NCBI GenBank assembly: GCA_917880885.1
Contig: OU862917.1
Coordinates: 55,379,227 to 55,443,226 of the forward strand
Source of the DNA: Limnephilus marmoratus
Taxonomy: Eukaryota > Arthropoda > Insecta > Trichoptera > Limnephilidae
DNA: 64,000 nt
Direction of reading: 5' to 3'
Below, piece after piece: positions 53,230 through 63,900 of this stretch; position 1 is the stretch's first letter; each line of letters opens with the position of its first letter. The notes beneath the pieces were generated by a model, which was not told the DNA's origin, did not search any database, and was given only the letters and a program-made list of their open reading frames with translations. The translations under genes and the position numbers were made by a program.

Positions 53230-53440
53230 TTCTTATTCTCAATTATTCCTTATCTCTGTACATGAGGTTCATAGGGAAATGATTTCCCTCGAGGTCTATA
53301 ATATCTTTGGGAAGGCATGAAGGTCTTGAAGATGCCCGTGTTGTAGGAGGAAGAAAATTATTCACGAGGGTCGGAAAAATATTCTGCATCCGGGCTATTG
53401 GACTCAACAACGGCCCGTGACAAGTGTCAACCATGTACAA
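53230..53440 (-). pseudogene. LINE C-terminal fragment (VFPPSYNMG family)
   Basis: Diverged: 'MYMVDTCHGPLLSPIARMQN' and 'DIIDLEGNHFPMNLMYRDK'. Its nucleotide string tacaacacgggcatcttcaa matches the family at 44760. 3' end at about 53230. Confidence 0.6.
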
Positions 53441-53640
53441 GTTGTTTGATAGTATTCACGCATGACATGACAATTTTTCAATAGAATTCTCAAGTTTTAT
53501 TCAACAGAAAAGTTGTGTTTCAATCTTTTCTGTTGTTTGACCACCGTATAAGGCGTTTGTGCTAGAAATTAATTAATTAAATAGTACCAATGTTGGCATG
53601 TGTCCATATTGTCAATTCATAGGCCTGCACCGCCTCCTAT

Positions 53641-54277
53641 TTAAATATTATCAACCGGGCCGATTTCGGAAGACTCGAGTGGTTTACGAGCTTCAAATAT
53701 TGGTTCCTCTTCAATCTCATCTTCAGTGTCGTCTAACTTAGCAAAAGAAACATCGCGTTTCACAGGATTTACGTGATCACTATTTTGAGTAATTCTATTA
53801 ACCCATTGCTCTTCGTTTCCCTCTTCCGCCTTGTTACCTCCTGGAGCGGCCCTCAATCTCCTCATATTGGTATCGGTCAGATTCCTTGACGAAGATTTTG
53901 GCGTATATTGTCTTTTTGTTTTTTTAGAAAAAGTTTCGATAGACATCGTTAGATTGTTCGGCGGGAAATCTTGTCTTTTTGTTTTTTTAGAAAACGTTTC
54001 GATAGACATCGTTCGATTGTTTGGCGGGAAATCTTGTCTTTTTTTTCTGTTAGTAGTCGCATCGTTGTCCAGCTTTGGGTATGCGACGAACCTCACTGTT
54101 CTCTTGTAACCATTAATTAGAGGATTTGTGTCGTCATCATCGTCCGTTTCTCTAACTGGTCCTCCGCTTCCGGTTGCCACCAAAACCAGCATCACGATAG
54201 CGAGCGATGCAACTAAAGCAATGAAATAATGATAATGGGTGGTAAAAAAGTACAAACAAATAATTATCCATTTTAAC
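53641..54277 (-). CDS. Secreted precursor with repeated furin-type sites, last exon
   Basis: Follows a good acceptor on the minus strand (ttttactttag). Residues: hydrophobic 'YFIALVASLAIVMLVLVATG' (signal or anchor), acidic 'ETDDDDDTNP', then 'RKKR' and two 'KTKR' sites. These release two near-identical 21-residue units QDFPPNN(R/L)TMSIETFSK..., each with an N-x-T sequon and an N-terminal Gln able to cyclise. A third unit starts QYTPKSSS, followed by a Glu-rich tail. No in-frame ATG after the upstream TGA, so the start is in another exon. Resembles a peptide-hormone or processed-surface precursor; family not recognised. Single open frame, no damage. Confidence 0.6.
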
Positions 54278-54551
54278 CTAAAGTAAAATGTGGTTCATAA
54301 AAACCAGTGTTGTCAAAGATATTTTTATTTTATTTGTGTATTGGTAAGAATAACAACAATTCCGTTATGTTTCTATTGCGACAAATAGAAATATTGCCGC
54401 CTAAATGGTATTTTGGAGCGGTAGATGGTTATGACGTCACTTCTTTTGAGGCAATAACTGCGCTGCGTTTTCATACAAAACTTAAATTTGGATTTGAGGC
54501 CAAAATACTTGATCAAACTTAATAATTATTTTTTCATCAAAAGGTGTAGCA
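54278..54551. other. Spacer between candidate exons
   Basis: May hold introns or promoters of the flanking exons, which are divergent. A plus-strand frame at 54307-54522 has no recognisable family. Confidence 0.3.
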
Positions 54552-54628
54552 ATGGCAAGTGCTAATGAATTTATTTGTGTTTCCAATTATAAAATGAAGG
54601 CCATTCATGAAAACGAGTACCTTATTAT
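54552..54628 (+). CDS. Candidate first coding exon
   Basis: ATG in a fair context (agcaATGg), 25 codons 'MASANEFICVSNYKMKAIHE...', followed by GTAAGTAAAT, a strong splice donor, two bases into codon 26. The frame would stop at once in the intron, as expected for a real donor. No downstream exon recognised. Confidence 0.3.
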
Positions 54629-55040
54629 GTAAGTAAATCTTTCTAAATTATTAGGAAGTCGTGTTCCATAGGTGCCTATTGTTGTGTGTTGCATACAACA
54701 CCTATATTTATATGGAATTCCACCGATCCTTAACGGATTAAAAATTCCAAGAAACTTTTAATTTCAAATTGTACAAAGAATTAAGGTAAGGAAATGAGGA
54801 GGAATGGCTGCGTGGCCTTTTTAATAAAAAGCTTAATTTGATAATAAAAAGATTATTTTTTTAATCAAAAGGTTTTTATTAAGTATTATGTATGAATAAG
54901 CGCCACTTTATTTGTTTGTAAAAATATTGCCACTAAAAAAATCAATTTCTCAATATTTTAGAGGCAACTTTTACATTTTTTTTGTGAGTTAATGTTTTAC
55001 TTTTAAAAGTATAATGTTGCACAATCTTTTTTATTAGCTC
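54629..55040. other. Non-coding, possible intron
   Basis: AT-rich. tggaattccaccgatcctta and neighbours show no coding pattern. Might be the intron after 54628. Confidence 0.3.
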
Positions 55041-55490
55041 TTTACAGGAGACCCTGATGCACATAATCTCCATCCGGGCCTGTGCCATCTTAGGGGATGC
55101 TTTGTGGAGGTATTTTTTTAAGGAAAGGAAAGAGCGAAAGTTCTAGGACGGAAAGATATGAGGAGTATTAAAGGTATTAGGGTGGGTGGGAATCTGGAGA
55201 TCAGTGTATCCAGGAGTGACCGACCTATGAATCCATCCCTCCCACAGAGGCGAGAGAGTCCGGCTAGAGAAGTCAAAAGGCTTTCCTCAACAAGGCTCTC
55301 TCGATCTGGCCCGCAGCAGGTAGCCAGACGCATCTGTCACCAAGACTCGAACAAACCTCACACTGTGAACTCAGGCAACCCTGCTAATAATTTAAAACGT
55401 AGCGAACCAATTGGGGTAACCTTTGGAAGAGGTGTTGGTCCCCGAGGCGGGGACCCGCCTTCCAAATTGAACATACTATGTAAAAAAAAT
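55041..55490 (-). repeat. Dispersed repeat R1, copy 2
   Basis: Inverse orientation to 11275-11710 and of similar length. Shares gagggatggattcat, tcactcctggatacactgat, ccaattggttcgctacgttt and the ctcctgtaaagagctaat end. The short frames on both strands are not conserved between copies. Confidence 0.5.
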
Positions 55491-55536
55491 CATATATAAT
55501 ATAAAAAATAAAACAACCTAAAAAAAGTGTTTTTGG

Positions 55537-56010
55537 GTTGAAATTTTATATTTATGTTCATTTAATAAAGAAATTGTTTCTCCCTGCGTGTCCTTTCCCA
55601 TTCGTCCCATTCCTCTTCGCGTTCCCCCCCCCTTCCCCCCTTCCCCGTCCTAACCCTTTCGCTAACCCCCCCCCCCCCGAGTTCCCCTTCCCCCTCCCAG
55701 GTTCCACTCCCCCCTCTATAATTCCCCTACCCCCACCCCTCTCACGAACCCCCTACCCAAGTACCCCTCCCCCCTTGCCCCTGCCCCCTCCCGCATTCCA
55801 TACATTCAGTCCCGGTACATTCACTTTTCAGACAGCTCGCGTGCCACATATTGCATTTTTTATACAAATTTCATAATGTCTGAGCTCACCAGCAGTTTTA
55901 TACAAACCTTGTCCTGATAATAACGAATACAAAAAAAAGAAATTTCCAATTTGGTGCAGTCGTTCGAAAGTTATGCGCATACATACATTTCTGCGATTAA
56001 TTTTTATTTA
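55537..56010 (+). repeat. C-rich dispersed repeat, copy 1
   Basis: Begins near gaaattgtttctccctgcgt, then ~200 bp of C-rich sequence, attcagtcccggtacattca, cagctcgcgtgccac, and ends ggtgcagtcgttcgaaagtt...catacatacat. The last part is the common 3' end of insect SINE/RTE-type repeats. Matches 59230-59760. Confidence 0.55.
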
Positions 56011-58212
56011 TATCGATAGATTTGTACCGATAAATAGATAAATTTGTGTTCCGAAGTAAATCAGTCGTTTATAATTTAAATTTAACCCAACCAGAATGCT
56101 TTTTTGTAATTATTTATATTTTATATTCATTATTACGAATTTGCGTAAAATAGATTGCGTAATCATTTTTTAAAAATAATTATCATTCTCAACAATAAAT
56201 GCCTCCTAAATCATTGAAAATAGATTCTAGATTTGATAGAAATGGCCTAGATTTCATAATTTCAAACATAAATAAATAAAGTTTCTATCCGTATTAGATA
56301 TTTGCTGAACCATTTGATTAAAAAAATAATTATTCAGTTTGGCCTCAAATTCAAATTTATATTTTGCACGACAAAGGCCGTGCCTCTTAATAAACGCCGG
56401 TAAAATATTTATCGTTATTTCAAATTAAAAATATTAGGATTACAAATCTCTTATTTCAACAATCTAAAATTTAAAATTGTTAAACTGTTTTTTTTTACAC
56501 GTGTTTTTCTTGTAGGTGTAATTCTCCTCATATGTAATTTCACGCAACGATCAGAGTCAGAGAAATAAAAATTAAATAAGCCATAGATATTTTAAAACTA
56601 TTCTTATAAAATATTCTAATAAATGTTAGTAAAATTAGAGAAAAATGCACATATTTTTAGATAACTATATACTTTTAGGTAAATTCCATTATATTCATAT
56701 CAGTGACGGTAAGTTTAGGTTAGGTTAAGTTAGGTTTATGGACGCTTTTGCTATGGATAACTAAGCAAATACCGACTGCAAAAAAGGACATTTTCACAAA
56801 TTAGGGATGACATTTAAAACAATCGTAATAATAATCGTCTGTAGTCTTGGCGAAAAATCAATTTTGGGCGAAGGGGAATTCATAATATGGCAGTTAGTTC
56901 CAGAATTTCTGTACTTAAATAAATTCCGGCTTTTAGTATCTGAAAGCTTATCAATTCAAGGAACTCTAGACTATCAAATGCATCATTTAGAATTTTACAT
57001 AGAAGTACCAAGTCAGTGAAAATCCTTCTGTGTGACATTTAAAAGAGTATCCAACAAGATTGCTGGGATATCCATTCTTTGCTTTTACTAAAAGGAAAAT
57101 TATTATAAGATGACGGTGTTAAATAAAGTATTTCAGATAATTTATTTAGGTACAGTGATTTTCTTATTTAAATTGTTAATGAAAACTTACGATTTTTTTT
57201 TTATTTATACGGTTTGCTGTCTTTCAAAACTGTTGTTTTTTTTATTTAAAAAATGCTTTTACATCTGAGGCACGGATTTTCATTTTTAAACCTCTCAGTG
57301 AAATCTGGAATTTGTATGATCATTAGAAAAACAGTTTCCTGACACCCATCTAAATTAATATATAAAATCCAATTATAGACATATTGTGTAAAATCAGCAA
57401 TTCCTAAATTGTTTGAATCTATCTTACTGACGAAATGTAACAGCGAAGTAGTAGTTACTGTACCATTTCAACACATTTGTCATATAAAAACATTGGTTTA
57501 ATTGGTTTCGATAGTTTAGGTTATGAGTTATTTTTATATATGTTTTTTCTCAGCTTTTAATGACTTTTCAAAGATGTGTTGTGTTGAGTTGATTCTGGTT
57601 ATCATGGAACCATCCCATTCATGTTTATTCATCCCTGGGAATAAAAGATTAGTATTTTTATTATTAACTATATAATTTATTAAAACTTTAACTGATGAAA
57701 TCTTTAAACCTTTAAATCTTTAACTTCAAATTAACCTACCTACCTAGAGCAGTGAACAGCTGTCAAAACATCTCTGTCATTTTTATAAAGTTTTTGTGAG
57801 TTTTTGGATGATATAAAGCAGTAACATCAATAAGCCTTAGTCCCAGGATGATACGCTAGTGCATCTTCATGTTGTTGAATCGTAGTTTTTAACAAAACAT
57901 AATTTTTTCTACCTAACCTCATTCGGTATTTTGACAAAACCTTCTGTGCTTCAATTAAAGTGTAAAGTGATTTAATTTAATATCATTTTCGAGTGCTCAA
58001 ATCATCGGCGTCTTTTATACGATGCTTTAATAATAAAAGAAAATATAAATTTTAAAATTTTTAATTTTTTATATATGTACCACAACTATCGACTTACAGG
58101 AACATTTCAGCAGTTGCCTACCGAGCACAGTTATTTCTAAAGAAGATTTCGTCGATAGATGTCACCTCAGTTTAAATAAAAATCATAAAATATATATTTT
58201 TAAAGAATAAAA
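56011..58212. other. Long AT-rich spacer
   Basis: No gene or known element identified. Contains a small taggttaggttaagttagg patch (56716-56735), too short for a telomere tract. The last 150 bp before 58213 may be a promoter. Confidence 0.4.
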
Positions 58213-58370
58213 ATGCGTCCGAAAATTGATAAAAGTGATACTTTAATCGAACAAAAATTTGATCGTTTCAAAGAACAGTTATTTCAAACAATGAGTGAAA
58301 GAATAAACGAAGAGACCAAAATTTCATTTACATTTTTTACTCCAAATAATGTCAGGAATCACTGGTTAAA
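58213..58370 (+). CDS. Candidate first coding exon
   Basis: ATG with aaaa before it, 52 codons: 'MRPKIDKSDTLIEQKFDRFK', 'EQLFQTMSERINEETKISF', 'TFFTPNNVRNHWLK'. Then GTAAGTC, a good donor, after two bases of the next codon. Charged and probably helical at first. It could be a host gene or an element ORF1; no downstream exon found within the window. Confidence 0.35.
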
Positions 58371-59205
58371 GTAAGTCAAGTACGTCCCTTAACACCCTGT
58401 ATATATGTATATATTTTAATCTCTGTTTATTAAAATATTTACTGAAAAGTTTCCTTTTTTAAATCTGGGCGAAATTTTATTTTTTATTATTGTAAATAAT
58501 ATAATAAATCGAACATTTTCTGGTACCTACTAGGTCTATTATAAAGTTTTCATTTGATAAGGACTTTACTCCTTTTTTGTTTTCACTTTAACAACTGTTT
58601 TCTAGTTCTTGAATCTGTCAAAATTAAGTTTATATTGTTATATTTATGAATGATTTTTTTAAATTATGTTTATCACAGTATCCAAAAATTTGCCTTTCCA
58701 CCTAATACCATAGAATATATATATGTACCTATAGCACTTAAATATTAGTGTATACAATTTTTACACAAGCTGTTCAGACTGTAAAAATAATTATGTAATT
58801 AACTTATAATCTTAACTGCATTAAAAAAAAAACTTAAGTATACCCACGAACTGGCGATGCCTATGAGGGATTTTTTTTGATATCATACATAATATATTTC
58901 ATACTATTGTAATATCTTTTTTTTGTTTAATTATATTATTGTTTAGCTTTAAGCTACCTATTTAATTTTACAGTTTCTTCTTTTTTACTTTATATCAAAA
59001 GAAATGTTTGTAATATTTTTATGTATGTAACAGAAAAAAATATTAATAAAAATAAAAAAAATAGCCCTGAGGGTGAATATAAATAAATACATTTTTGAAA
59101 TAATGTAAATAATTTCGAAACTCTTGGAATAAAAAATAAAATAAACAGGAACGATCGGGTCCGTAGTAATAACATGGTGAGCTTAAATACATGTTTTTAT
59201 TCTTA
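58371..59205. other. Non-coding, possible intron
   Basis: AT-rich, no coding pattern. Contains only short A/T runs. Confidence 0.3.
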
Positions 59206-59762
59206 ACTAGCTGTTTTCCGGCATGCGTTGCAATGCCTTATTAAAAGAAATAAATTATTTCTCCCTGCATGTCCTTTCGCATGCGTCCCCGTTCCCCTCC
59301 CGCATCCCCTATCCTCCCACGTTCCCCTTCCACCTTCCCCGCCCCCCTCTCCCCTCTCCTGCTCCACCGTCCCGCAAACCTCCCTCCCGCGTTCCTTTTA
59401 TTCAGTCCCAGTACATTCAGTTTTCAAACAGCTCGCGTGCCACCGATTACAATTTATCATTTTTGTATATTATAAGAACAATCAATTGAATTTGGTACCT
59501 AAAATAGGTACCTATTTAAAATATCTATAATTTTAAAAAATTAATAGACAATTCTTTTAATACAACAAAAACAGCTGCCTGATATATTCAATTTCTTCAA
59601 ACGCGCGAACTGTTAAACGTGCGAAGTTAAAATAGTCGTTAAGTTTTCTGAAATTATTCAATTTTCTGTGCAATTTCCTTAATTTTTCTTTCCGTAAGAA
59701 CCTTCTACAGAGTATTAGAAAACTTAAAAAAAGAAGGATGAAATAGGTAAAGTCGTTCTGAA
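59206..59762 (+). repeat. C-rich dispersed repeat, copy 2
   Basis: Starts actagctgttttccggcatg, then tctccctgcatgtcctttcg, a ~100-bp C-rich block, attcagtcccagtacattca and cagctcgcgtgccacc, like copy 1. The 3' part (aggtaaagtcgttctgaagt) is more diverged. Confidence 0.55.
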
Positions 59763-59783
59763 GTTATGGCGTGACTAAGGGAA

Positions 59784-60210
59784 GCAGGGATTCTATATAT
59801 ATATATCCCCTAGCAGGGATATTTTTATATATATATTTTTTAAAGAAAGACAAACATTTCCGGGTTACAAATAACCCAACAATGTTTGAAAATCTCCTAC
59901 TACCACTACAGAAAGCCGAAAATGTTGCTTGTGTTAACCAACCGAGGAATCGCGACGCTCGGGTGGGACCCAAGCGCCAAGCAGGGATTCTATATATATA
60001 TATCCCCTAGCAGGGATATTTTTATATATATATTTTTTAAAGAAAGACAAACATTTCCGGGTTACAAATAACCCAACAATGTTTGAAAATCTCCTACTAC
60101 CACTACAGAAAGCCGAAAATGTTGCTTGTGTTAACCAACCGAGGAATCGCGACGCTCGGGTGGGACCCAAGCGCCATGCCCACTCAACCACTGACCGGTC
60201 AAAATATATG
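59784..60210 (-). repeat. tRNA-derived SINE with perfect tandem duplication
   Basis: Units 59784-59980 and 59981-60177 are 197 bp each and identical by eye. On the minus strand the head reads ggtcagtggttgagtgggc (A box) then gcgattcctcggtt (B box), and the body includes caagcaacattttcggcttt. Only the outer copy has the full head (to ~60210). Likely RNA polymerase III-derived. Confidence 0.65.
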
Positions 60211-61084
60211 TAGATAAAATCAAATTATTTTGTGGAAAATGTATGCTACAGTTTTATTACGAGTTAGCAATTTAATTTAGCAATAATCAACTAGCAATAG
60301 AGCTGAGATTAGAACCTGACTATAATAAATTCAAAAATAAATTAAACAATAATATCTTAAATAATTTAGCCACTTAGAACCACATTAACCTTTAATTAAC
60401 AATACTTATTCAAAAATTTATTTTAAATTATTATTATTTTTTTTTTTATTATTTTATTTTTTTTACACATTCGATTTATGTAAGTACGTAAATATAATGT
60501 ATGTGTTATAATTTTTAAATTTAATTTTTTTAATTTAAAAAATTTTTTTTTTTTTTTCTCTTCCCTTTACACACGAGTAGTTACACTCTCGTAAAGGTTA
60601 TATATTATATACACATATATGTTTATACTGTTTATAATCAATGTTGCATGTTAGTATTTAATGATTTGAGTTTAATCCGTTTGTAACCTGAAAATGTAAT
60701 TACTCATGATTATATTACATGTATATGTATATAAAAACTAATAAAAAAAAAAAAAAAATTGTAATGGTTTTAGTAATATTTACCGATCAGGATAGTAGAT
60801 TTCATTGTGGAGGTAAGGAGTAGCTAGTCGAGGGAAAGCTTCTAAAAATACTATAATTACATTACGTTCGTGCTGAGTTATTTATACCAAACAAGTGCCT
60901 CAATTGTAGGTAGGTAACAACTACTTGTGCATGGTTGGAAATACTCTTTTACCAACATGGTTGCCAAAAACCCGAAACCCCGAGGACTCCGAAGGATTCA
61001 AATAAGGGCGTGCGCAAGTGAATTTCAATTGGTTAAATTGTTTTATTTGGCAATTAAAAATAATATATACATTATATTATAAAA
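60211..61084. other. AT-rich spacer
   Basis: Long A and T runs (60430-60560, 60745-60758), no gene recognised. Confidence 0.4.
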
Positions 61085-61145
61085 AATATAACAACACTTT
61101 GTATTTAACCACGAATTTATTATTTATATTTATTTTTATTTTATC

Positions 61146-61176
61146 CTGAGGAAGCTTGGTCGAAGCGAAACCGGTA
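61146..61176 (+). ncRNA. Hammerhead ribozyme core
   Basis: ctgagga, a, stem gctt/aagc with loop ggtcg, gaaa, ccggta. Both core strands match CUGANGA and GAAA. The cut triplet would be GUA, permitted but slower than GUC in known hammerheads. Stem III accggt is self-complementary. Confidence 0.55.
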
Positions 61177-61185
61177 GATATACAA

Positions 61186-61357
61186 GGTGTCCGGAAACTC
61201 GTAGTACAAGCGGGAAACTGGAGAATCCACATCACATTTGGAGTCGATTTTGTGGTTTAACTTTTTTGATTTGAGCTTTCGTTTTCGAGTAAATCGGGTC
61301 CGAAGTCCGTGATGTAGATTCACCAGTTTCCCGCTTGTACTACGAGTTTCCGGACAC
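61186..61357. mobile_element. MITE with ~35-bp inverted ends
   Basis: ggtgtccggaaactcgtagt ... actacgagtttccggacac; inverted ends extend through acaagcgggaaactgg. Internal part has atttggagtcgattttg and gctttcgttttcg. No coding capacity. A diverged relative is at 10597-10745. Confidence 0.65.
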
Positions 61358-61449
61358 GTTGTATAAATAATAAATTCGTGGTTAAATACAAAGTGTTGTT
61401 TTATTTTTTATAATATAATGTCTAACCACAAAGTAATTGCTTCTTATGA

Positions 61450-61496
<47 letters not shown>

Positions 61497-61510
61497 AAAA
61501 ATATATATAT
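61450..61510. repeat. (ta)n microsatellite
   Basis: tatatata over about 40 bp at 61458-61490, and again 61500-61514, broken by aaaaaataaaaa. Confidence 0.8.
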
Positions 61511-61616
61511 ATATTTCCAGAGTCGTGATATTCTCAGTACCGCCTGGTGAACGACCAACATTTAGAATCGAAATGCTTGAACTGATTTTAGCCGTGTTTG
61601 GTGAGTAGACCCGAAT

Positions 61617-61935
61617 AGCCAGGTATTTCCCAACCTTCCACATACCCATCTCCTTTCCCTTCCTCACTCTTTTTAGCAAAACAATACATCGTAATTGTGG
61701 ATGCCATCTCACTGACTGCAGACAGAAGCAGTTGGGACTTTTGTGCGGTACTCACAAAATATAAATAAACGAATCATACAGTGAGTTGAGGGAGATCTTT
61801 TGACCTCTCCAGCCGGATTCTTTTGATTTTTCGATGACCTCCAGTTTCCTACCTACCACTCATACCTTGCTCCTTTCAGCCTCATAACACGACGCAATTG
61901 GGGATGCCGTAATCCCACTGGCTTTGGACAGTTGA
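61617..61935 (+). repeat. Retroelement 3'-end repeat R2, copies 2 and 3
   Basis: 61640-61765 has tcgtaattgtggatgccatc and agcagttgggacttttgtgc, then a-rich. 61855-61935 has gacgcaattggggatgccgt and cactggctttggac. Between them gagggagatcttttgacctc resembles R1. Two overlapping tail copies. Confidence 0.4.
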
Positions 61936-62219
61936 CGCTATCCACCACCAATGGTCAACCGATAACCACCAATGGTCAACCGATAAGGATTGTATCGATA
62001 ACTTTTGGTAACTTCTTATCGTTCCCTAGCATGAATGGAGATTGCCAACGTAAAAATAACATTAAAGAAGAAGATAACAATAATAATCGTTAATTGACCG
62101 TTACCTTTTTATATTTTTCTGTGTCTTGTTCTCTTTCATATTTTCGTTTAGATTGTTAGTGTTATTTTCTTCTTTAATGATATATTATTTCATTCTTCTT
62201 CTTTCGTATGGTGGGGGGT
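61936..62219. other. Non-coding spacer
   Basis: Contains a perfect short tandem repeat caccaatggtcaaccgataa (61949-61987). Otherwise nothing recognised. Confidence 0.4.
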
Positions 62220-63290
62220 CAGAGGGGGACATCTAGATCTGCGAGCCAGTCTAGGGCCTCAGGCGTTGCTCTGTAGACCTCATCAATCCTCGGCATTCGT
62301 TGACCACATGTTCGGTGGTCTGCACCGCACCGCATTCACACATCGCCGACTCTTTAAGGCCCCATCTATGAATCATGTGAGCACAACGACTATGGGAGCA
62401 CCTTATCCTATTGATGGCAGTCCAGAGTTTGCGAGGCAATGAGAACCCAGGCTGTCTCTCAGTGGGGTCTTGAACAAAATGGGCGTTTTTGACGTTTGCT
62501 GATTGCCACTCAAGCTTCCACCTATTTTCTGGGGTGAAAGATGTTCGAAGGAGTCTTTCTCCTTCCGTCCAGAAGGGTTTTCGAGACTTTAAGCGGCACG
62601 CCGGGTGAGAAACGACATCATTGTGCAAGGGTATTTCGCTTTTTTGCAGCGCCTTCTTGTATTCCCTCAGTGTTGCAATCTCTCGCCTGATATTTGGCGG
62701 GGTTATATTTGCAAGTACGGGGAGCCAAGGAAGAGGAGTCGATTTTAAGGTTCCACTGATGGTTTGCATTGTGACATTAAGCTGAACGTCGACCATGGAA
62801 GAGTGGGCGCTTCTGGCCCATACTGGAGCACAGTATTCAGCTGCTGAAAAAACCAGGGCAATGGATGCCGTTCTGAGCATGTTGGCGTCGCATCCCCAGC
62901 TAGTACCAGCTAGCTTATTGACTAAGTTTAGTCTTGTCCTAGTTTTTTTGCCCACTGTTTTCATGTGTTTCCGGTAATTCAGGCTCCTGTCCAAAGTTAC
63001 TCCAAGATAGCGGGGATGGGGGTCATGGTAAATATTTTTTCCATCAACTGAACACAGAGTTTTGCGTTTGCCTGTGAATTACTGAGATGGAAAGCTGTCA
63101 CAACTGTTTTCGACCCATTTGGCTTTAGTCGCCAATTGAGGAAAAATCCTTCCATAGCCTTGAGGTCAGAATTAAGGATCTCTTCTGCTGCATTGAGGGT
63201 TTTGGCTTGGACTGTGATGGTGAAGTCATCTGCGTAAGCAAATTTTCTGCCTTCAGTGTGAGGAAGATCTCGAGTAATATTGTTTTTTGA
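62220..63290 (-). pseudogene. Jockey-like LINE ORF2, 3' half
   Basis: From 63290: 'GRKFAYADDFTITVQAKTL' (RT motif C, YADD intact), 'GFFLNWRLKPNGSKTVVTAF', a break near 63070, then one 247-codon frame (62994-62251): 'RTRLNLVNKLAGTSWGCDAN', 'VFSAAEYCAPVWARSAHSS', 'TPLPWLPVLANITPPNIRR', and a CCHC-like 'CECGAVQTTEHVVNEC' finger at the end. The 5' half of ORF2 is not present. Possibly a truncated recent copy. Confidence 0.8.
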
Positions 63291-63406
63291 TTTTTAGTGA
63301 ATCTGAAGTACTTTAACTAATTTGTCTGAATATGTGTAGACCTACTAAACGCGCTGCTCATACGAGAAAGACATTACTTGACCATAACGAAGTTACGGTA
63401 GGCAGT

Positions 63407-63900
63407 GGCGTAGCTAGCATGGGAGGCACCCGGGGAGGAAAACGTGGTGTCACCCCCCCCCCCCCCTTAAAGTTTACTTTGAGAAATTCAAAACGCAAAT
63501 TTTGACTTCCTAAAATATAAAAACATTACTAGCTAAGAGTCAAATGTGTAAACAAAAATTTCGTAATCCTCAAAATTAAAACACATTCAAAAACACTAAC
63601 AGAATAACAACTTTTTCACTTATTCACGTCAATCAATAGATAACAATTCTCTTCACGAGTTTACGTCAATCACAATTAATGAACTAAATTAGAATGACAG
63701 AAGGAATATTTCAAGGAAATCCCCGATCGAGTTATGGAACGAAAATAAGGAAAAACATTTTTTCGGGAATCTCCGACCAACCGAGCCATAGAGCTAAATA
63801 AAAGTCAGTGTTCACGAGTAAAATATTTTTTACGGCAATTTTGCACTTTTGTAAGTTTTTAATTCACGTTCCACGGGGGGGGGGGGGGTGACACTCGAAC
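63407..63900. mobile_element. Poly-C/poly-G-flanked DNA element
   Basis: cagtggcgtagctagcatgg (63409) is a hAT-MITE-like start. ggtgtcaccccccc (63449) and ggggggggtgacactc (63876) form an inverted pair about 430 bp apart. No transposase. The right outer end is not found and may lie beyond the window. Confidence 0.45.

Larger units (their letters stand above)
61085..61440. repeat. Hammerhead hairpin element (family B) with MITE inside
   Basis: Outer arms acactttgtatttaaccacg / cgtggttaaatacaaagtgt (61092-61120, 61374-61402) and the right-hand tag aatgtctaaccacaaagt mark the family. The left arm has a hammerhead core (61146-61176). A MITE (61186-61357) sits where the centre should be; the right-arm ribozyme is absent. 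Confidence 0.65.

Noticed and set aside
54307..54522. 71-codon plus-strand frame before the candidate exon
   Set aside because: No homology signal and not linked to a splice site.
55538..55876. Proline-rich frame; also at 59223-59530
   Set aside because: Product of C-rich repeat DNA, open in several frames and not conserved between copies.
56716..56735. taggttaggtt patches here and at 6868-6888 as insect telomere repeat
   Set aside because: Only two to three degenerate units; dispersed in many insect genomes.
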